Part shown: piece by piece, positions 18,743 to 29,827 of the stretch
How the letters are laid out: the number at the start of each line of letters is the position of its first letter
Position numbering within the stretch: position 1 is the stretch's first letter
NCBI RefSeq assembly: GCF_014495685.1
Contig: NZ_JACTVI010000016.1
Location: forward strand, 60,487-124,486
Direction: 5' to 3'
Source of the DNA: Streptomyces sp. TRM68367
GTDB taxonomy: Bacteria > Actinomycetota > Actinomycetes > Streptomycetales > Streptomycetaceae
Length of the DNA: 64,000 bases
Notes under the pieces: generated by a model
Told to the model about the DNA's origin: nothing
The model's database searches: none
The model's input: the letters and a program-made list of their open reading frames with translations, nothing else
Translations under genes and position numbers: made by a program

Positions 18743-20877
18743 GGGCGGAGCCGGACGGGCCGGAGGACAGACTGCGCCGGTTCGCGACGATCTGGAGCCG
18801 TGCGGTCTTCCCGGTCACCTCGACATCGTCGACCCGGCCCGAGTTCGCGGAACTGCTGCTGCCGCTGGCCCGGCGCCTGAGCCGGGCGCTGCGGGACCGC
18901 GCGTTCGACGCCGAGGAGGCCACGGCGGTCGGCGCCGCCCTCGTCGCCGCGCACTGCACGGACCCGGACGCGCTCACCCGGACCCTGGACTGCGTCGACG
19001 CCTACCTGGTGCTCTACTGTGGCGAGGACGGCGACCCCGAGGACCTGCGGGCGCGCTGCGCACGGCTCCAGCACGCCATGGCCGCCGGGTTCGCGCAGGC
19101 GCTGCGTGAACGGACCCTGGCCGAGCAGGAGTCGATCGCCCAGGCCGCCCTCCAGGCGCAGGGCGTGGTGGCGCAGGCGCTGCACGCCAGCGAGGCCCGC
19201 TTCCGCGCGGTCTTCGAAGGCGCGGCCATAGGAATCGGCATCGCCGACCTCGACGGCAACGTCCTCCAGGTCAACGGCGCCCTGTCCCGCATGTTCGGCA
19301 TGTCCGAGCAGACCCTGCGCAGCCGCAACGTCAAGGACTGGACCCACCCCGAGGACGCGTCACATGCCTGCAAGCTCTACGACGAACTCGTGCGCGGTGA
19401 GCGCGAGCACTACCACGTGGAGAAGGCTTTCCCCCGCACTGACGGAACGGTCCTGTGGACCAACCTCACCGTCTCCCTGCTGCGCGACGCCGACGGCGAC
19501 CCGCAGTACCAGCTCGCCCTCATGGAGGACACCACCGAGCGACGGCTGCTCAACTTGCGGCTGCGCTACGAGGCCACGCACGACGCCCTGACCGGCCTGC
19601 CCAACCGCACCCTGTTCTTCGAACGCCTGGAGAAGGCGCTGGGCGCGGGCGGGGGACAGCGGTTCGGCCTGTGCTACCTCGACCTGGACGGCTTCAAGAC
19701 CATCAACGACAGCCTCGGCCACGCGGCCGGCGACCGGCTGCTGGTGGAGGTCGCCGACCGGCTGCAGGCCTGCGCCACCGCACCCGGCGAGATGGTCGCC
19801 CGGCTCGGCGGCGACGAGTTCGTGGCACTGACCTGCGGCCCCGACGCCCAGCGCGAGGTCGACGACCTCGCCGCCCGCATCATGCACAGCCTGCTCGCCC
19901 CGGTCCGCATCGACGGCCGCGAGCTGACCGTGCGCGGCAGCATCGGCATCGTCGAGGGCCCGGCGGGCGGCGAGCGGAGCCCGGCGGAGGTGCTGCGCAG
20001 CGCCGACATCACGATGTACCGGGCCAAGTCGGCGGGCGGCAACCGCTTCGAGCTGGCCGACCCGGAGGCCGACGCCCGCGCCATCACCCGGCACGGCCTG
20101 ACCACCGCCCTGCCGGCGGCGCTGGAGCGCGGCGAGTTCTTCATCGAGTACCAGCCGCTGGTCCGCCTCGGCGACGGCGGTGTGCGCGGCGCCGAGGCCC
20201 TGGTGCGCTGGCTGCACCCGCAGCACGGCGTCCTCGGCCCGGACCGCTTCATCCCGCTCGCCGAGCACACGGGCCTGATCGTTCCACTGGGCCGCTGGGT
20301 CCTCGCGCAGTCCGTACGGCAGGCCCGCGAGTGGCGCGAACTGCACGGCGCCACGGAGCCGCTGCAGATCAACGTCAACCTCTCGCCCTGCCAGCTCACG
20401 CACCCCGGCCTGGTCCAGGACACCGTCGACATCCTGGAGCGCGCCGGCCTCGAGCCGGACGCCCTCTGCCTTGAGGTCACCGAGTCCGCCCTGATCGGCG
20501 CCGACGACGACCTGCTCAAACCGCTGCGCCAGCTGGCCGAGATGGGCGTCGACATCGCCCTGGACGACTTCGGGACCGGCTACTCCAACCTGGCCAACCT
20601 GCGCCGCCTCCCGGTGAGCATCCTCAAACTGGACCGCTCCTTCACCCAGAGCATGCAACAGTTCCCGGCCGACCCCGTCGACCTCAAGATCGTCGAAGGC
20701 ATCGTCTCCCTGGCCCACAGCCTCGACCTCGCGGTCACAGTAGAGGGCGTGGAAACAGGAGCCCAGGCAGAACAACTCCGCATACTGGGCTGCGACACAG
20801 CCCAGGGCTGGTACTACGCCCGCCCGGGCCCTCCGGAGCGCCTGCACGAGCTGGCCCTCGCAGACGCAACGGGGTGA
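18739..20877 (+). CDS. rmdA: PAS-GGDEF-EAL c-di-GMP phosphodiesterase, RmdA orthologue
   Basis: A 712-residue signalling enzyme. A helical N-terminal region (1-145) is followed by PAS (about 152-270, RFRAVFEGAAIGIGIADLDG), GGDEF (about 275-435, intact motif RLGGDEF near residue 355) and EAL (about 455-705, motif GAEALVRW near 483, LDDFGTGYSNL near 610). In S. coelicolor the orthologue I recall as SCO0928 (RmdA) degrades c-di-GMP and promotes aerial mycelium formation. The GTG start overlaps the methyltransferase stop as GTGA. Both GGDEF and EAL signatures look complete, so cyclase activity or GTP sensing by the GGDEF part cannot be excluded. Confidence 0.9.
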   Translation: MRAEPDGPEDRLRRFATIWSRAVFPVTSTSSTRPEFAELLLPLARRLSRALRDRAFDAEEATAVGAALVAAHCTDPDALTRTLDCVDAYLVLYCGEDGDPEDLRARCARLQHAMAAGFAQALRERTLAEQESIAQAALQAQGVVAQALHASEARFRAVFEGAAIGIGIADLDGNVLQVNGALSRMFGMSEQTLRSRNVKDWTHPEDASHACKLYDELVRGEREHYHVEKAFPRTDGTVLWTNLTVSLLRDADGDPQYQLALMEDTTERRLLNLRLRYEATHDALTGLPNRTLFFERLEKALGAGGGQRFGLCYLDLDGFKTINDSLGHAAGDRLLVEVADRLQACATAPGEMVARLGGDEFVALTCGPDAQREVDDLAARIMHSLLAPVRIDGRELTVRGSIGIVEGPAGGERSPAEVLRSADITMYRAKSAGGNRFELADPEADARAITRHGLTTALPAALERGEFFIEYQPLVRLGDGGVRGAEALVRWLHPQHGVLGPDRFIPLAEHTGLIVPLGRWVLAQSVRQAREWRELHGATEPLQINVNLSPCQLTHPGLVQDTVDILERAGLEPDALCLEVTESALIGADDDLLKPLRQLAEMGVDIALDDFGTGYSNLANLRRLPVSILKLDRSFTQSMQQFPADPVDLKIVEGIVSLAHSLDLAVTVEGVETGAQAEQLRILGCDTAQGWYYARPGPPERLHELALADATG

Positions 20878-20924
20878 GCGGACCAACCGACCAGCCTGAG
20901 ACGCCATCCGCTTTCCGAACGTGA

Positions 20925-21211
20925 TCGCTTGGTTCGGGCTGTGGGGGCCGCTGTGGCACCGTCCAGGAGCAGGATCCAGCGGCACCGGGTGGGGCCGCAT
21001 GCCGAGCCGGATCGTCTGGGTCGCTGGGTCGACATCGATGATTCTCAACATGCGGACCACTGTGCTCGAGGCGCCGTACAGCAGGGCGAGGAAGCCGAGC
21101 AGGGCATCGTGCGGGTGCACCGGTCGCCCCCACACCCTGCGGGCCGAACACGTGGGCGTGCTGGTCGAGCATGTGGGCCAGTGCTGGAACGCCCTGGGTA
21201 ACCGCGCTTTC
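20925..21211 (-). pseudogene. Relic of a tyrosine recombinase/integrase-like gene
   Basis: Reading the minus strand downward gives AHMLDQHAHVFGPQG, then after a frame change HPHDALLGFLALLYGASSTV followed by VRMLRIIDVDPATQTIRLGM and RPHPVPLDPA, then another break and only a degenerate tail. This matches the core of integrase-like proteins common in Streptomyces (segments FLALLHGAS, LRIDDVD, RPHPVPLDPATW), as I recall them. There is no open frame across the region, no start and no catalytic C terminus, so it is dead. It sits between rmdA and an XRE regulator, a likely old recombination site. Confidence 0.7.
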
Positions 21212-21255
21212 GCCGGGGCCGAGGTGTCCGAAGAGGCGAGGGTGGCGGTCCGGGC

Positions 21256-22200
21256 TCAGTTGGCGGAGGCGTGGGCCGGGGAGGGCATGCTGGCGGGGTA
21301 TGGCTCGGCGGCTGGCTCCGGATGGTCCGAGGGCGCCGACTCCGGTCGGGTGTCAGCGGACTCTAGGCGGAGCATGGCCGTCTCGTCCGGGGTACCGGGG
21401 GCTGCCTGGTAGACCACCATTCGCTGGCCGCCCGTCCGGGACAGTCGCATGACCTCGTAGGTCAGGGTCATCGGGCCGGCCTTCGGGTGCCGGAAGCACT
21501 TTTGCCCGCCGCCGCGTTCGCAGACGTCGTACCGCTCCCAGAGCCGCGTGAACTCCGGTGATTTCAGCATCAGTTCGCCGACGAGCGCCGTCAGCTCGGG
21601 ATCGTCCGGGGCGGCCCCGGCGACCGCCCGCAGATGCGCCACCGAGAGGGCGACGGTTTCCTCCCACGGCTCGTAGAGCGTCCGGCCGACCGGGTGGAGG
21701 AAGACATAGCGGGTCAGGCTGCGCTGGTCCTCTGGCCAGTCCCAGAGCCCGGGCATCAGCCGTCGGCCGGGCGGGTTCGCGGCCAGTACGCGGTTGTAGC
21801 GGCTCACCACATAGGCGGGCAGCGGGCGCACCGACTCCAGCATCCGCAGTACCGAGTCGCGGACGGTGTGGTCCGAGCAGGCCGGTAGCTCGGAGGACCG
21901 GCCGGAGGCCAGTTCCGCGAGCTCGTGCAGGCGTTCGTAACCGTCGCCACGCAGCCGCAGGGCGCGGCCGAGGGCGTCCACGACGGCGGGGGAGGGGTTG
22001 GTCTCCCGGCCACGCTCCAGGCGGATGTAGTAGTCGACGCTCACTCCGGCCAGCGCGGCCAGCTCCTCCCGGCGCAGTCCGGGAGTGCGGCGCAGGCCTG
22101 TACCGGCCGGGAGACCGACATCCTCCGGGCGTACCTGCGCCCTGCGGGCCTTCAGGTATCGGCCGAGCTCCGTGCCCCTCGTATCCGCTGCTGCTGCCAT
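21256..22200 (-). CDS. XRE/MmyB-type transcriptional regulator
   Basis: A 314-residue regulator: an N-terminal helix-turn-helix (TPGLRREELAALAGVSVDYY, about residues 40-60, then IRLERGRETNPSPAVVDALG) and a C-terminal MmyB-like ligand-binding domain (about 105-275, with RYNRVLAANP and LHPVGRTLYEPWEE). Family members sense small or fatty-acid-like ligands and often repress an adjacent gene. ATG 22200 gives MAAAADTRG directly before the HTH; an in-frame ATG at 22224 adds eight residues. It is divergent from an MFS drug exporter 245 bases away, its probable target. The last 40 residues are low-complexity and may derive from the fused relic region. Confidence 0.9.
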   Translation of the reverse strand: MAAAADTRGTELGRYLKARRAQVRPEDVGLPAGTGLRRTPGLRREELAALAGVSVDYYIRLERGRETNPSPAVVDALGRALRLRGDGYERLHELAELASGRSSELPACSDHTVRDSVLRMLESVRPLPAYVVSRYNRVLAANPPGRRLMPGLWDWPEDQRSLTRYVFLHPVGRTLYEPWEETVALSVAHLRAVAGAAPDDPELTALVGELMLKSPEFTRLWERYDVCERGGGQKCFRHPKAGPMTLTYEVMRLSRTGGQRMVVYQAAPGTPDETAMLRLESADTRPESAPSDHPEPAAEPYPASMPSPAHASAN

Positions 22201-22445
22201 TCGGCCATTGTCGCAGGTGGTCAAGGAGCGTGGGGGGCCGTGTCAGGGCCTGGAACGCCGCACCCCGGGCACAGCGCGGTCTGCCGGGCGGCCGCGCGCG
22301 GGCGGAGAGTTGATCCGCCGGAGCGGGCGGCCCGTCCGCCGGGGCCCAGGGGGTGCGAGACACCGGTCCGCGGCCCAGGCGGGCTGCGGCCGCCCGCCCG
22401 GTCATCTCTGATGAGCCGTCCCTTGCAGTCGCCCAGGAGTTCCCC

Positions 22446-23918
22446 ATGCCCGCCACCCCTGCCCCGTCCACCGCCTCCGCCCCCGGGCACGACTCGGAGC
22501 CGTCGGCGCCCGGGCTGCGGCGACGACAGCCGGGCCGAGCCCGGCCAGCCGCGCCGCCTGCCGAGGCACCCGCCGTGCCGCGGCGCAGCGGCGTTGCGCT
22601 GGTCGCTTCGCTTCTCGGCTTCACCGTGATCACCATCGACGTCTCGGCCGTGAACATCGCGCTGCCCGCGATCCGGGACTCTCTCAGTGGCGGGATGGCC
22701 GGGCTTCAGTGGGTGGTTGACGCGTACACCCTGATGTTCGCGGCCCTGATGCTCTCCGCGGGAGCCCTCGCCGACCGTAGCGGCGCCCGCCGCGCCTACG
22801 CATGGGGCGTGGCCTTGTTCACCCTCGCCTCGCTCGGCTGCGCGCTCGCGCCCGGCATCGGCGTGCTGGTCGGCGCACGCGTCGCGCAGGGCGCCGCCGC
22901 CGCGGTTGTGATGCCGGCCTCGCTGGCGCTGATCCGGCAGGCCTACGAGGACGCCCGGGCGCGTGCCCGCGCCATCGCGCTGTGGACGGTCGGCGGCTCG
23001 GTGGCGATGGCCGCGGGTCCGGTGCTGGGCGGGCTGCTCACCGACTCGGCCGGCTGGCGGGCGGTCTTCCTGCTCAACCTCCCCGTGGGCGCGGTGATCC
23101 TGGGCCTGCTGGTCCGGGTGCCGCGCTCCCCGCGCCGGCCCGCCGCGCTGGACGGCGGCGGCCAGCTCACCGCCGTACTGGCCCTGGCCGGACTGGCCTT
23201 CGCGGTGATCGAGGGCGGCCACCTGGGCTGGACCAGCGGACCCGTGCTGGCCGCCGCGGCGCTCGCCCTCGCCTCCGGGTACGCCTTCCGCGTGGTGGAG
23301 TCCCGGCACCGCCAACCCATGGTCCCGCTGGGCATGCTGATGGACCGCCGGGTGGCCGTCCCGCTCGCGGTCGGTTTCGCCGCCAACGCCGCCTTCTACG
23401 GCGGGATCTTCCTGCTCGGGCTGTACTACCAGCAGTTGCGCGGGATGTCGGCGATCGCGGCCGGGCTGATGTTCGTCCCGATGTCGGCGGTGGTGACGGC
23501 GACCAACCTGGTGTCGCCGCGGCTGGCGGAGCGGATCGGGCGACGGCCGGTGATCGTCGCCGGGCAGCTGGTCTTCACCGGAGCGATGCTGGCCATGCTG
23601 CCGCTGGCCGCGCACACCCCGGTATGGCTGGTGCTCGTCCTGCTGCTGCCGCTGAGTGTCGGCGGGGCGCTCGCGGTGCCCGCGCTGACCGCGTTGCTGA
23701 TGGACGCCGTCCCGCAGGAACGCGCGGGGACCGCGTCCGGGCTGCTCAACTCCCTTCGTCAGACCGGCGGTGCGCTCGCCGTCGCCCTCTTCGGCAGCCT
23801 GCTCTCCGGCCCCGGCGCAGGCTTCTCCCTCCCCGGCATGCGCATCGGCCTCCTCACCGTCGCCGCCCTCCTCCTCGCCACCGCCGCCCTCTCCCGTCTC
23901 CTCCTGTCCCGTGACTGA
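22446..23918 (+). CDS. MFS drug exporter, DHA2 (14-TMS, EmrB/QacA) family
   Basis: A 490-residue proton-coupled efflux protein with about 14 transmembrane helices. Family motifs include DVSAVNIALPAIRDSL in helix 1, GLQWVVDAYTLMFAALMLSA with ADRSGARRAY (motif A) after helix 2, LIRQAYEDARARARAIALW, and motif C-like GPVLGGLLTDSAGWRAVF. The ATG at 22446 has AGGAG upstream; the first 45 residues are a Pro/Ala cytoplasmic tail. The divergent XRE/MmyB regulator probably controls it. The substrate cannot be told; likely hydrophobic drugs or antibiotics. Confidence 0.93.
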   Translation: MPATPAPSTASAPGHDSEPSAPGLRRRQPGRARPAAPPAEAPAVPRRSGVALVASLLGFTVITIDVSAVNIALPAIRDSLSGGMAGLQWVVDAYTLMFAALMLSAGALADRSGARRAYAWGVALFTLASLGCALAPGIGVLVGARVAQGAAAAVVMPASLALIRQAYEDARARARAIALWTVGGSVAMAAGPVLGGLLTDSAGWRAVFLLNLPVGAVILGLLVRVPRSPRRPAALDGGGQLTAVLALAGLAFAVIEGGHLGWTSGPVLAAAALALASGYAFRVVESRHRQPMVPLGMLMDRRVAVPLAVGFAANAAFYGGIFLLGLYYQQLRGMSAIAAGLMFVPMSAVVTATNLVSPRLAERIGRRPVIVAGQLVFTGAMLAMLPLAAHTPVWLVLVLLLPLSVGGALAVPALTALLMDAVPQERAGTASGLLNSLRQTGGALAVALFGSLLSGPGAGFSLPGMRIGLLTVAALLLATAALSRLLLSRD

Positions 23919-24186
23919 CCCCATCAATCGGCTCCACTCGCCCGCCTGCAGCCGCTCCAGGTCCACGAGCACGACCCCGTCGCGCCGCCCCTCCTCACGC
24001 AGATCGGGGCCGAACCTCTCCCGCCGTAGCAGGCGGTACGGGCGCAGCTCGTCATCACCTCGGGCAAGAACAAGGGCAAGCGACTCTCGGTCGCCAGCGT
24101 CCGTCGCATCCTCGCCGAGGGCAGCGCGGCCGACGGCACGGGCTGAGCATCACGCACAGCTGCTTTGCGATGATTTCACTGCGGTA
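23919..24186. other. Coding-like but broken intergenic stretch
   Basis: The plus strand gives VITSGKNKGKRLSVASVRRI followed by LAEGSAADGTG and a stop near 24146, preceded in a different frame by PLARLQPLQVHEHDPVAPPL. The two pieces do not join, and I do not recognise the family. It lies between the MFS gene and a LacI fragment, so it is probably another remnant. No RNA or regulatory element is evident. Confidence 0.35.
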
Positions 24187-24540
24187 TTACGCCGAGCTGG
24201 CACGGGGGTCAGCGTGCTGCGGGTCGATCCGTTCGGCAAGTCGGCGCAGGGTGGAGGCGGCTGCGCGGCGCAGGTGGTCGGTGCGTACCGACCGCCTGCG
24301 CCGCGTGCGGACCGAGTCGTCCACGACGGGTGCGCCGGGCTGGGCGGACAGGGCATGCCGGCGGGTGGCGTCGGCGGCGGCGCTGATGGCGGCGTTGATC
24401 GCTGTGGGTTCCTCTGGAACGATCCAGTCCGAGATCACAGCGATGCGGCGATGCCCGAGTGCCGTGAGGTGCCGCCCCGCCGTGCGGGTCGCCCCTGCCT
24501 CGTCGATGCCCACGAACGCGTCGTCGGGGCCACACACCTC
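24187..24540 (-). pseudogene. C-terminal fragment of a LacI-family regulator
   Basis: About 118 codons remain: GEVCGPDDAFVGIDEAGATR, TAGRHLTALGHRRIAVISDW and IVPEEPTAINAAI, which are typical of the LacI/PurR sugar-binding domain (VGIDD..GA..A..HL..LGHR.IA.I). The N-terminal HTH and half of the ligand domain are missing; the similarity begins exactly at the 3' end of the LysR gene (stop at 24539), so a rearrangement placed the LysR gene there. The fragment has no start codon of its own. Confidence 0.78.
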
Positions 24541-25423
24541 ACCGTTGGAGCAACATCCGCTGCAACTCCTGCGCAGCCCGCGGCGGCGCCACGTCACTAC
24601 GATGCGCCAACGCGATCGTCCGACGCAGCCCGGGCCGAGCCAACGCAGTGACCCGCAACCCCCGCCCGGCCCGCGCCGCCACCATCCGCGGCACCACAGC
24701 AACCCCCAACCCCGCCCGCACAAACCCCAGCACCGCATCCATCTCCCCGCCCTCAACCGCGAAATCCGGCTCGAACCCAGCGGAGCGACACGCCGCCACG
24801 GTCAACTCCCGCAGGTCGTAACCATGCCGGAACATCACCAACCGCTCACCCTCCAGATCAGCGACCCGCACCGTCCGTCGCCCCCGCCCCGGCCGCTCCG
24901 CATCCGGCGACGACACCACGACCAGATCCTCCCGCAGCAACTCCACCGTGGTCAGCGCCGGAGACGGCGTAGGCAACGGCAGCACGACCAGCGCCAGATC
25001 CAGCGCACCCCGCGCCAGCTCCCGCACGAGATCGTGCGAACCCCCCTCCTCGATCAGCAGCTGGATACCCGGATACCGGTCGTGAAAGGCCCGCAGCACA
25101 TCCGGCAGCAGCCCTGTGCACAGACTCGGCGTCGCCCCCAGCCGCACTCGCCCCCGCCGCAGCTGCACCAGCTCCTGCACCTCGTGCCGGGCCGTGTCCG
25201 CGTCCGCCAGGATCCGCCGGGCCAGCGGCAGCAGCGCCTCGCCCGCATCGGTCAGCGTGATGTTCCCGCGCGCCCGCAGGAACAGATCCGCGCCCAGCTC
25301 CCGCTCCAGCGCCTTGATCTGCTGCGACAGCGACGGCTGCGCGACATGCACCAGATCGGCGGCCCGGGTGAAGTGCCGGGTCTCGGCGACCGCAACGAAG
25401 TACTGAAGCTGCTGGATCTGCAT
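24539..25423 (-). CDS. LysR-family transcriptional regulator divergent from sdhCAB
   Basis: A 294-residue LTTR. N-terminal HTH MQIQQLQYFVAVAETRHFTR to ADLVHVAQPSLSQQIKALE (residues 1-45) and a two-lobed effector domain (about 90-290; RVRLGATPSLCTGLLPDVL, then LDLALVVLPLP). ATG 25423 is the canonical LTTR start; in-frame codons to 25483 add unrelated residues. It is divergent from the succinate dehydrogenase operon with an 83-base gap, the usual arrangement for a LysR protein acting on its neighbour. The effector is unknown. Its 3' end abuts a LacI fragment. Confidence 0.92.
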   Translation of the reverse strand: MQIQQLQYFVAVAETRHFTRAADLVHVAQPSLSQQIKALERELGADLFLRARGNITLTDAGEALLPLARRILADADTARHEVQELVQLRRGRVRLGATPSLCTGLLPDVLRAFHDRYPGIQLLIEEGGSHDLVRELARGALDLALVVLPLPTPSPALTTVELLREDLVVVSSPDAERPGRGRRTVRVADLEGERLVMFRHGYDLRELTVAACRSAGFEPDFAVEGGEMDAVLGFVRAGLGVAVVPRMVAARAGRGLRVTALARPGLRRTIALAHRSDVAPPRAAQELQRMLLQR

Positions 25424-25506
25424 CCCTCTACGATAGCCCCTGCCTATGGAATCAAGCCGGACCATGTCTTGGACCGATGGCACCTCGCACGCCTAACGTG
25501 CGGGAC

Positions 25507-26211
25507 ATGGCTCTGGCAACGCGGACGGACCGACGGCCGTCCATGGCACGCACCGTGTGGGACTCCACCGTCGGCAAGAAGACCGTCATGGCGGTCAGCG
25601 GTCTGATCATGCTGCTGTACCTGATCGTCCACATGATCGGAAACCTGAAGATCTTCTTCGGGGCGGGCGAGTTCGACCACTACGCGCACTGGCTGCGCAC
25701 CATCGGCGAGCCGTTCATGCACTACGAGTGGACGCTCTGGCTCATCCGCGTCGTCCTGGTCGTCGCCGTCGTCGCACACGCCATCTCCGCGTACCAGCTC
25801 AGCCGCCGCGACATCAGGGCGCGGCCCAGCAAGTACGTGCACAAGAAACCGCGGGCCGGCTACGCGACGCGCACCATGCGCTGGGGCGGCATCATCCTCG
25901 GCCTGTTCATCGTCTGGCACATCCTCGACCTGACCACCGGCACCGTGCACCCCGGCTTCCGGCCCGGCCACCCGTACCAGAACGTCGTGGACACCTTCTC
26001 CACCTGGTACGGCAACGTCATCTACATCGTCGCGATGCTCGCCCTCGGCCTGCACGTCCGGCACGGCTTCTGGAGCGCCGCCCAGACCCTCGGCGCCGGC
26101 AGCCGAACCCGCGACCGCGCCCTGAAGACCGTCGCCAACGTCCTCGCGCTGCTGCTCACGGCCGGCTTCATCGCCGTACCCGTGGGCGTCATGACCGGAG
26201 TGGTGAGCTGA
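25507..26211 (+). CDS. sdhC: Succinate dehydrogenase cytochrome b subunit
   Basis: A 234-residue membrane subunit of a type B, dihaem succinate:quinone oxidoreductase. Five hydrophobic helices start with [20 protein letters not shown] (about residues 24-43) and include [16 protein letters not shown] and [19 protein letters not shown]; conserved His for haem b appear in HMIGNL, HYEW, HAIS, WHIL and [11 protein letters not shown] 25507 is preferred because the basic N terminus then resembles relatives; an in-frame ATG at 25477 is possible. The sdhA start follows the stop by one base. It anchors the complex to menaquinone at the inner membrane face. Confidence 0.93.
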   Translation: MALATRTDRRPSMARTVWDSTVGKKTVMAVSGLIMLLYLIVHMIGNLKIFFGAGEFDHYAHWLRTIGEPFMHYEWTLWLIRVVLVVAVVAHAISAYQLSRRDIRARPSKYVHKKPRAGYATRTMRWGGIILGLFIVWHILDLTTGTVHPGFRPGHPYQNVVDTFSTWYGNVIYIVAMLALGLHVRHGFWSAAQTLGAGSRTRDRALKTVANVLALLLTAGFIAVPVGVMTGVVS

Positions 26212-26212
26212 C

Positions 26213-28161
<1,949 letters not shown>

Positions 28162-28165
<4 letters not shown>

Positions 28166-28911
28166 AGCTCACCCTGCGCGTCTGGCGGCAGAAGAACGCC
28201 GACGCCGAAGGCACCATGTCCACGTACGAGGTGGACGGCATCTCGCCCGACATGTCCTTCCTCGAGATGCTCGACACGCTCAACGAGGAGCTGATCCTCC
28301 AGGGCGAGGAGCCGATCGCCTTCGACCACGACTGCCGTGAGGGAATCTGTGGTGCGTGCTCGCTTGTGATCAACGGGGACGCGCACGGACCCGAGCGGAC
28401 CACCACCTGTCAGCTGCACATGCGGTCCTTCAAGGACGGCGACACGATCGACGTCGAGCCGTGGCGGGCGTCGGCGTTCCCGGTGATCAAGGACCTGGTG
28501 GTGGACCGGTCGGCATTCGACCGGATCATCCAGGCCGGCGGGTACATCACCGCGCCGACGGGATCAGCGCCGGAGGCCCACGCCACGCCGGTACGGAAGC
28601 CGGACGCGGACTTCGCCTTCGAGCACGCCGAGTGCATCGGGTGCGGTGCCTGCGTGGCGGCCTGCCCGAACGGCGCGGCGATGCTGTTCACCTCAGCCAA
28701 GATCAACCACCTCAACGTCCTGCCGCAGGGCGCCCCCGAACGCGAGACCCGCGTGCTGGACATGGTGGCTCAGATGGACGAGGAGGGCTTCGGCGGCTGC
28801 ACCCTCACCGGAGAGTGCGCCACGGCCTGTCCCAAGGGCATTCCGCTCGTGTCGATCACCAGTATGAACAAGGAGTGGCTGCGGGCCACGCGCAAGGTGG
28901 CGAAGCGCTAG
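28162..28911 (+). CDS. sdhB: Succinate dehydrogenase/fumarate reductase iron-sulfur subunit
   Basis: A 249-residue subunit with three clusters. The 2Fe-2S ligands are in [20 protein letters not shown] with a final Cys in TTTCQLH (about residues 55-82). The 4Fe-4S site is [14 protein letters not shown] (about 155-168) and the 3Fe-4S-type site [17 protein letters not shown] (about 214-230). It passes electrons from FAD to haem b. The ATG overlaps the sdhA stop by four bases, so the three subunits are translationally coupled. No gene for SdhD is needed in this single-cytochrome type. Confidence 0.95.
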
Positions 28912-29059
28912 GCACGAGCTCGCGCCCCTGCCATTCAACAAGCGCACATCCGCTCTCCTGGCGTTGGTCATGCGTCGGTCAGGCGGCATCGGAAGAACAG
29001 AAGTGGTAGTCGGACCACCCCCGTCTGCCCGATGCCTCGCCCTCGACCAGGAGAGTGCC

Positions 29060-29827
29060 ATGACCGGCGTACTGACCGTCGATCGTCGCCCGCTGCCCGC
29101 GGCACCCATCCGCTACACCGTCGGCCTTGCCCGCGACGAGGAGGACGTGCGTGCCGCGCAGCGGCTGCGGCACGACGTCTTCGCCCTGGAGATGGGCGCG
29201 CTGCTGGCCACCGCGCAGCCCGGCCACGACATCGACGCCTTCGACGCGTACTGCGACCACCTGCTCGTGCGCGACACGGCCACCGGTCAGGTGGTCGGCA
29301 CCTACCGGCTGCTGCCTCCGGAGCGCGCCGCCGTCGCCGGGCGGCTGTACTCCGAGGGCGAGTTCGACCTGTCCGCGCTGGACCCGATCCGGCCCGGCCT
29401 GGTCGAGGTCGGCCGCTCCTGCGTGCACCCCGACCACCGCGACGGCGCGGTGATCAGCCTCATCTGGGCCGGTATCGCCCGCTACATGGTCGACCACGGC
29501 CACGAGTGGCTGGCCGGCTGCTGCTCCGTCCCGCTCGCCGACGGCGGCGCCCTCGCGTCCGCCACCTGGGACAGGGTGCGCGCCAAGCACCTGGCCCCCG
29601 AGGAGTACCGCGTACGGCCCCTGCTGCCGTGGATCCCGGGAGAGCCCGGTACGGGCAGCAAGGAGCTGCCCGCCCTGCTGCGCGGCTACCTCCGCCTCGG
29701 CGCCTGGGTGTGCGGCGAGCCAGCGCACGACCCGGACTTCGGGGTCGCCGACCTGTATGTGCTGCTGCCGATGCGCCGGGTCAACCCGCGCTATCTGCGG
29801 CACTTCCTCTCCCTCGTCCCGGCCTGA
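29060..29827 (+). CDS. GNAT-fold acyltransferase, OlsB-like (ornithine lipid synthesis)
   Basis: A 255-residue protein of the PF13444 acetyltransferase-like family, which includes OlsB, transferring a 3-hydroxyacyl chain from ACP to ornithine. Signature segments: AAQRLRHDVFALEMGA (about residue 35), GTYRLLPPERAA (about 80), EVGRSCVHPDHRDGAVISLI (about 117) and YRVRPLLPWIPG. ATG 29060 follows AGGAGA. The next gene, a PlsC-type acyltransferase, starts at the shared TGATG, giving the OlsB-OlsA order. In S. coelicolor these correspond, as I recall, to SCO0921 and SCO0920. Lysine or other amine acceptors cannot be excluded. Confidence 0.82.
   Translation: MTGVLTVDRRPLPAAPIRYTVGLARDEEDVRAAQRLRHDVFALEMGALLATAQPGHDIDAFDAYCDHLLVRDTATGQVVGTYRLLPPERAAVAGRLYSEGEFDLSALDPIRPGLVEVGRSCVHPDHRDGAVISLIWAGIARYMVDHGHEWLAGCCSVPLADGGALASATWDRVRAKHLAPEEYRVRPLLPWIPGEPGTGSKELPALLRGYLRLGAWVCGEPAHDPDFGVADLYVLLPMRRVNPRYLRHFLSLVPA

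Noticed and set aside
19360..21135. 591-codon minus-strand frame antisense to rmdA
   Set aside because: Low-complexity shadow of rmdA; only its first part (above 20925) shows real similarity, which I assigned to an integrase relic.
22221..23972. 583-codon minus-strand frame antisense to the MFS exporter
   Set aside because: His/Gln/Arg/Gly-rich sequence with no family match by eye; shadow of a strongly biased gene.
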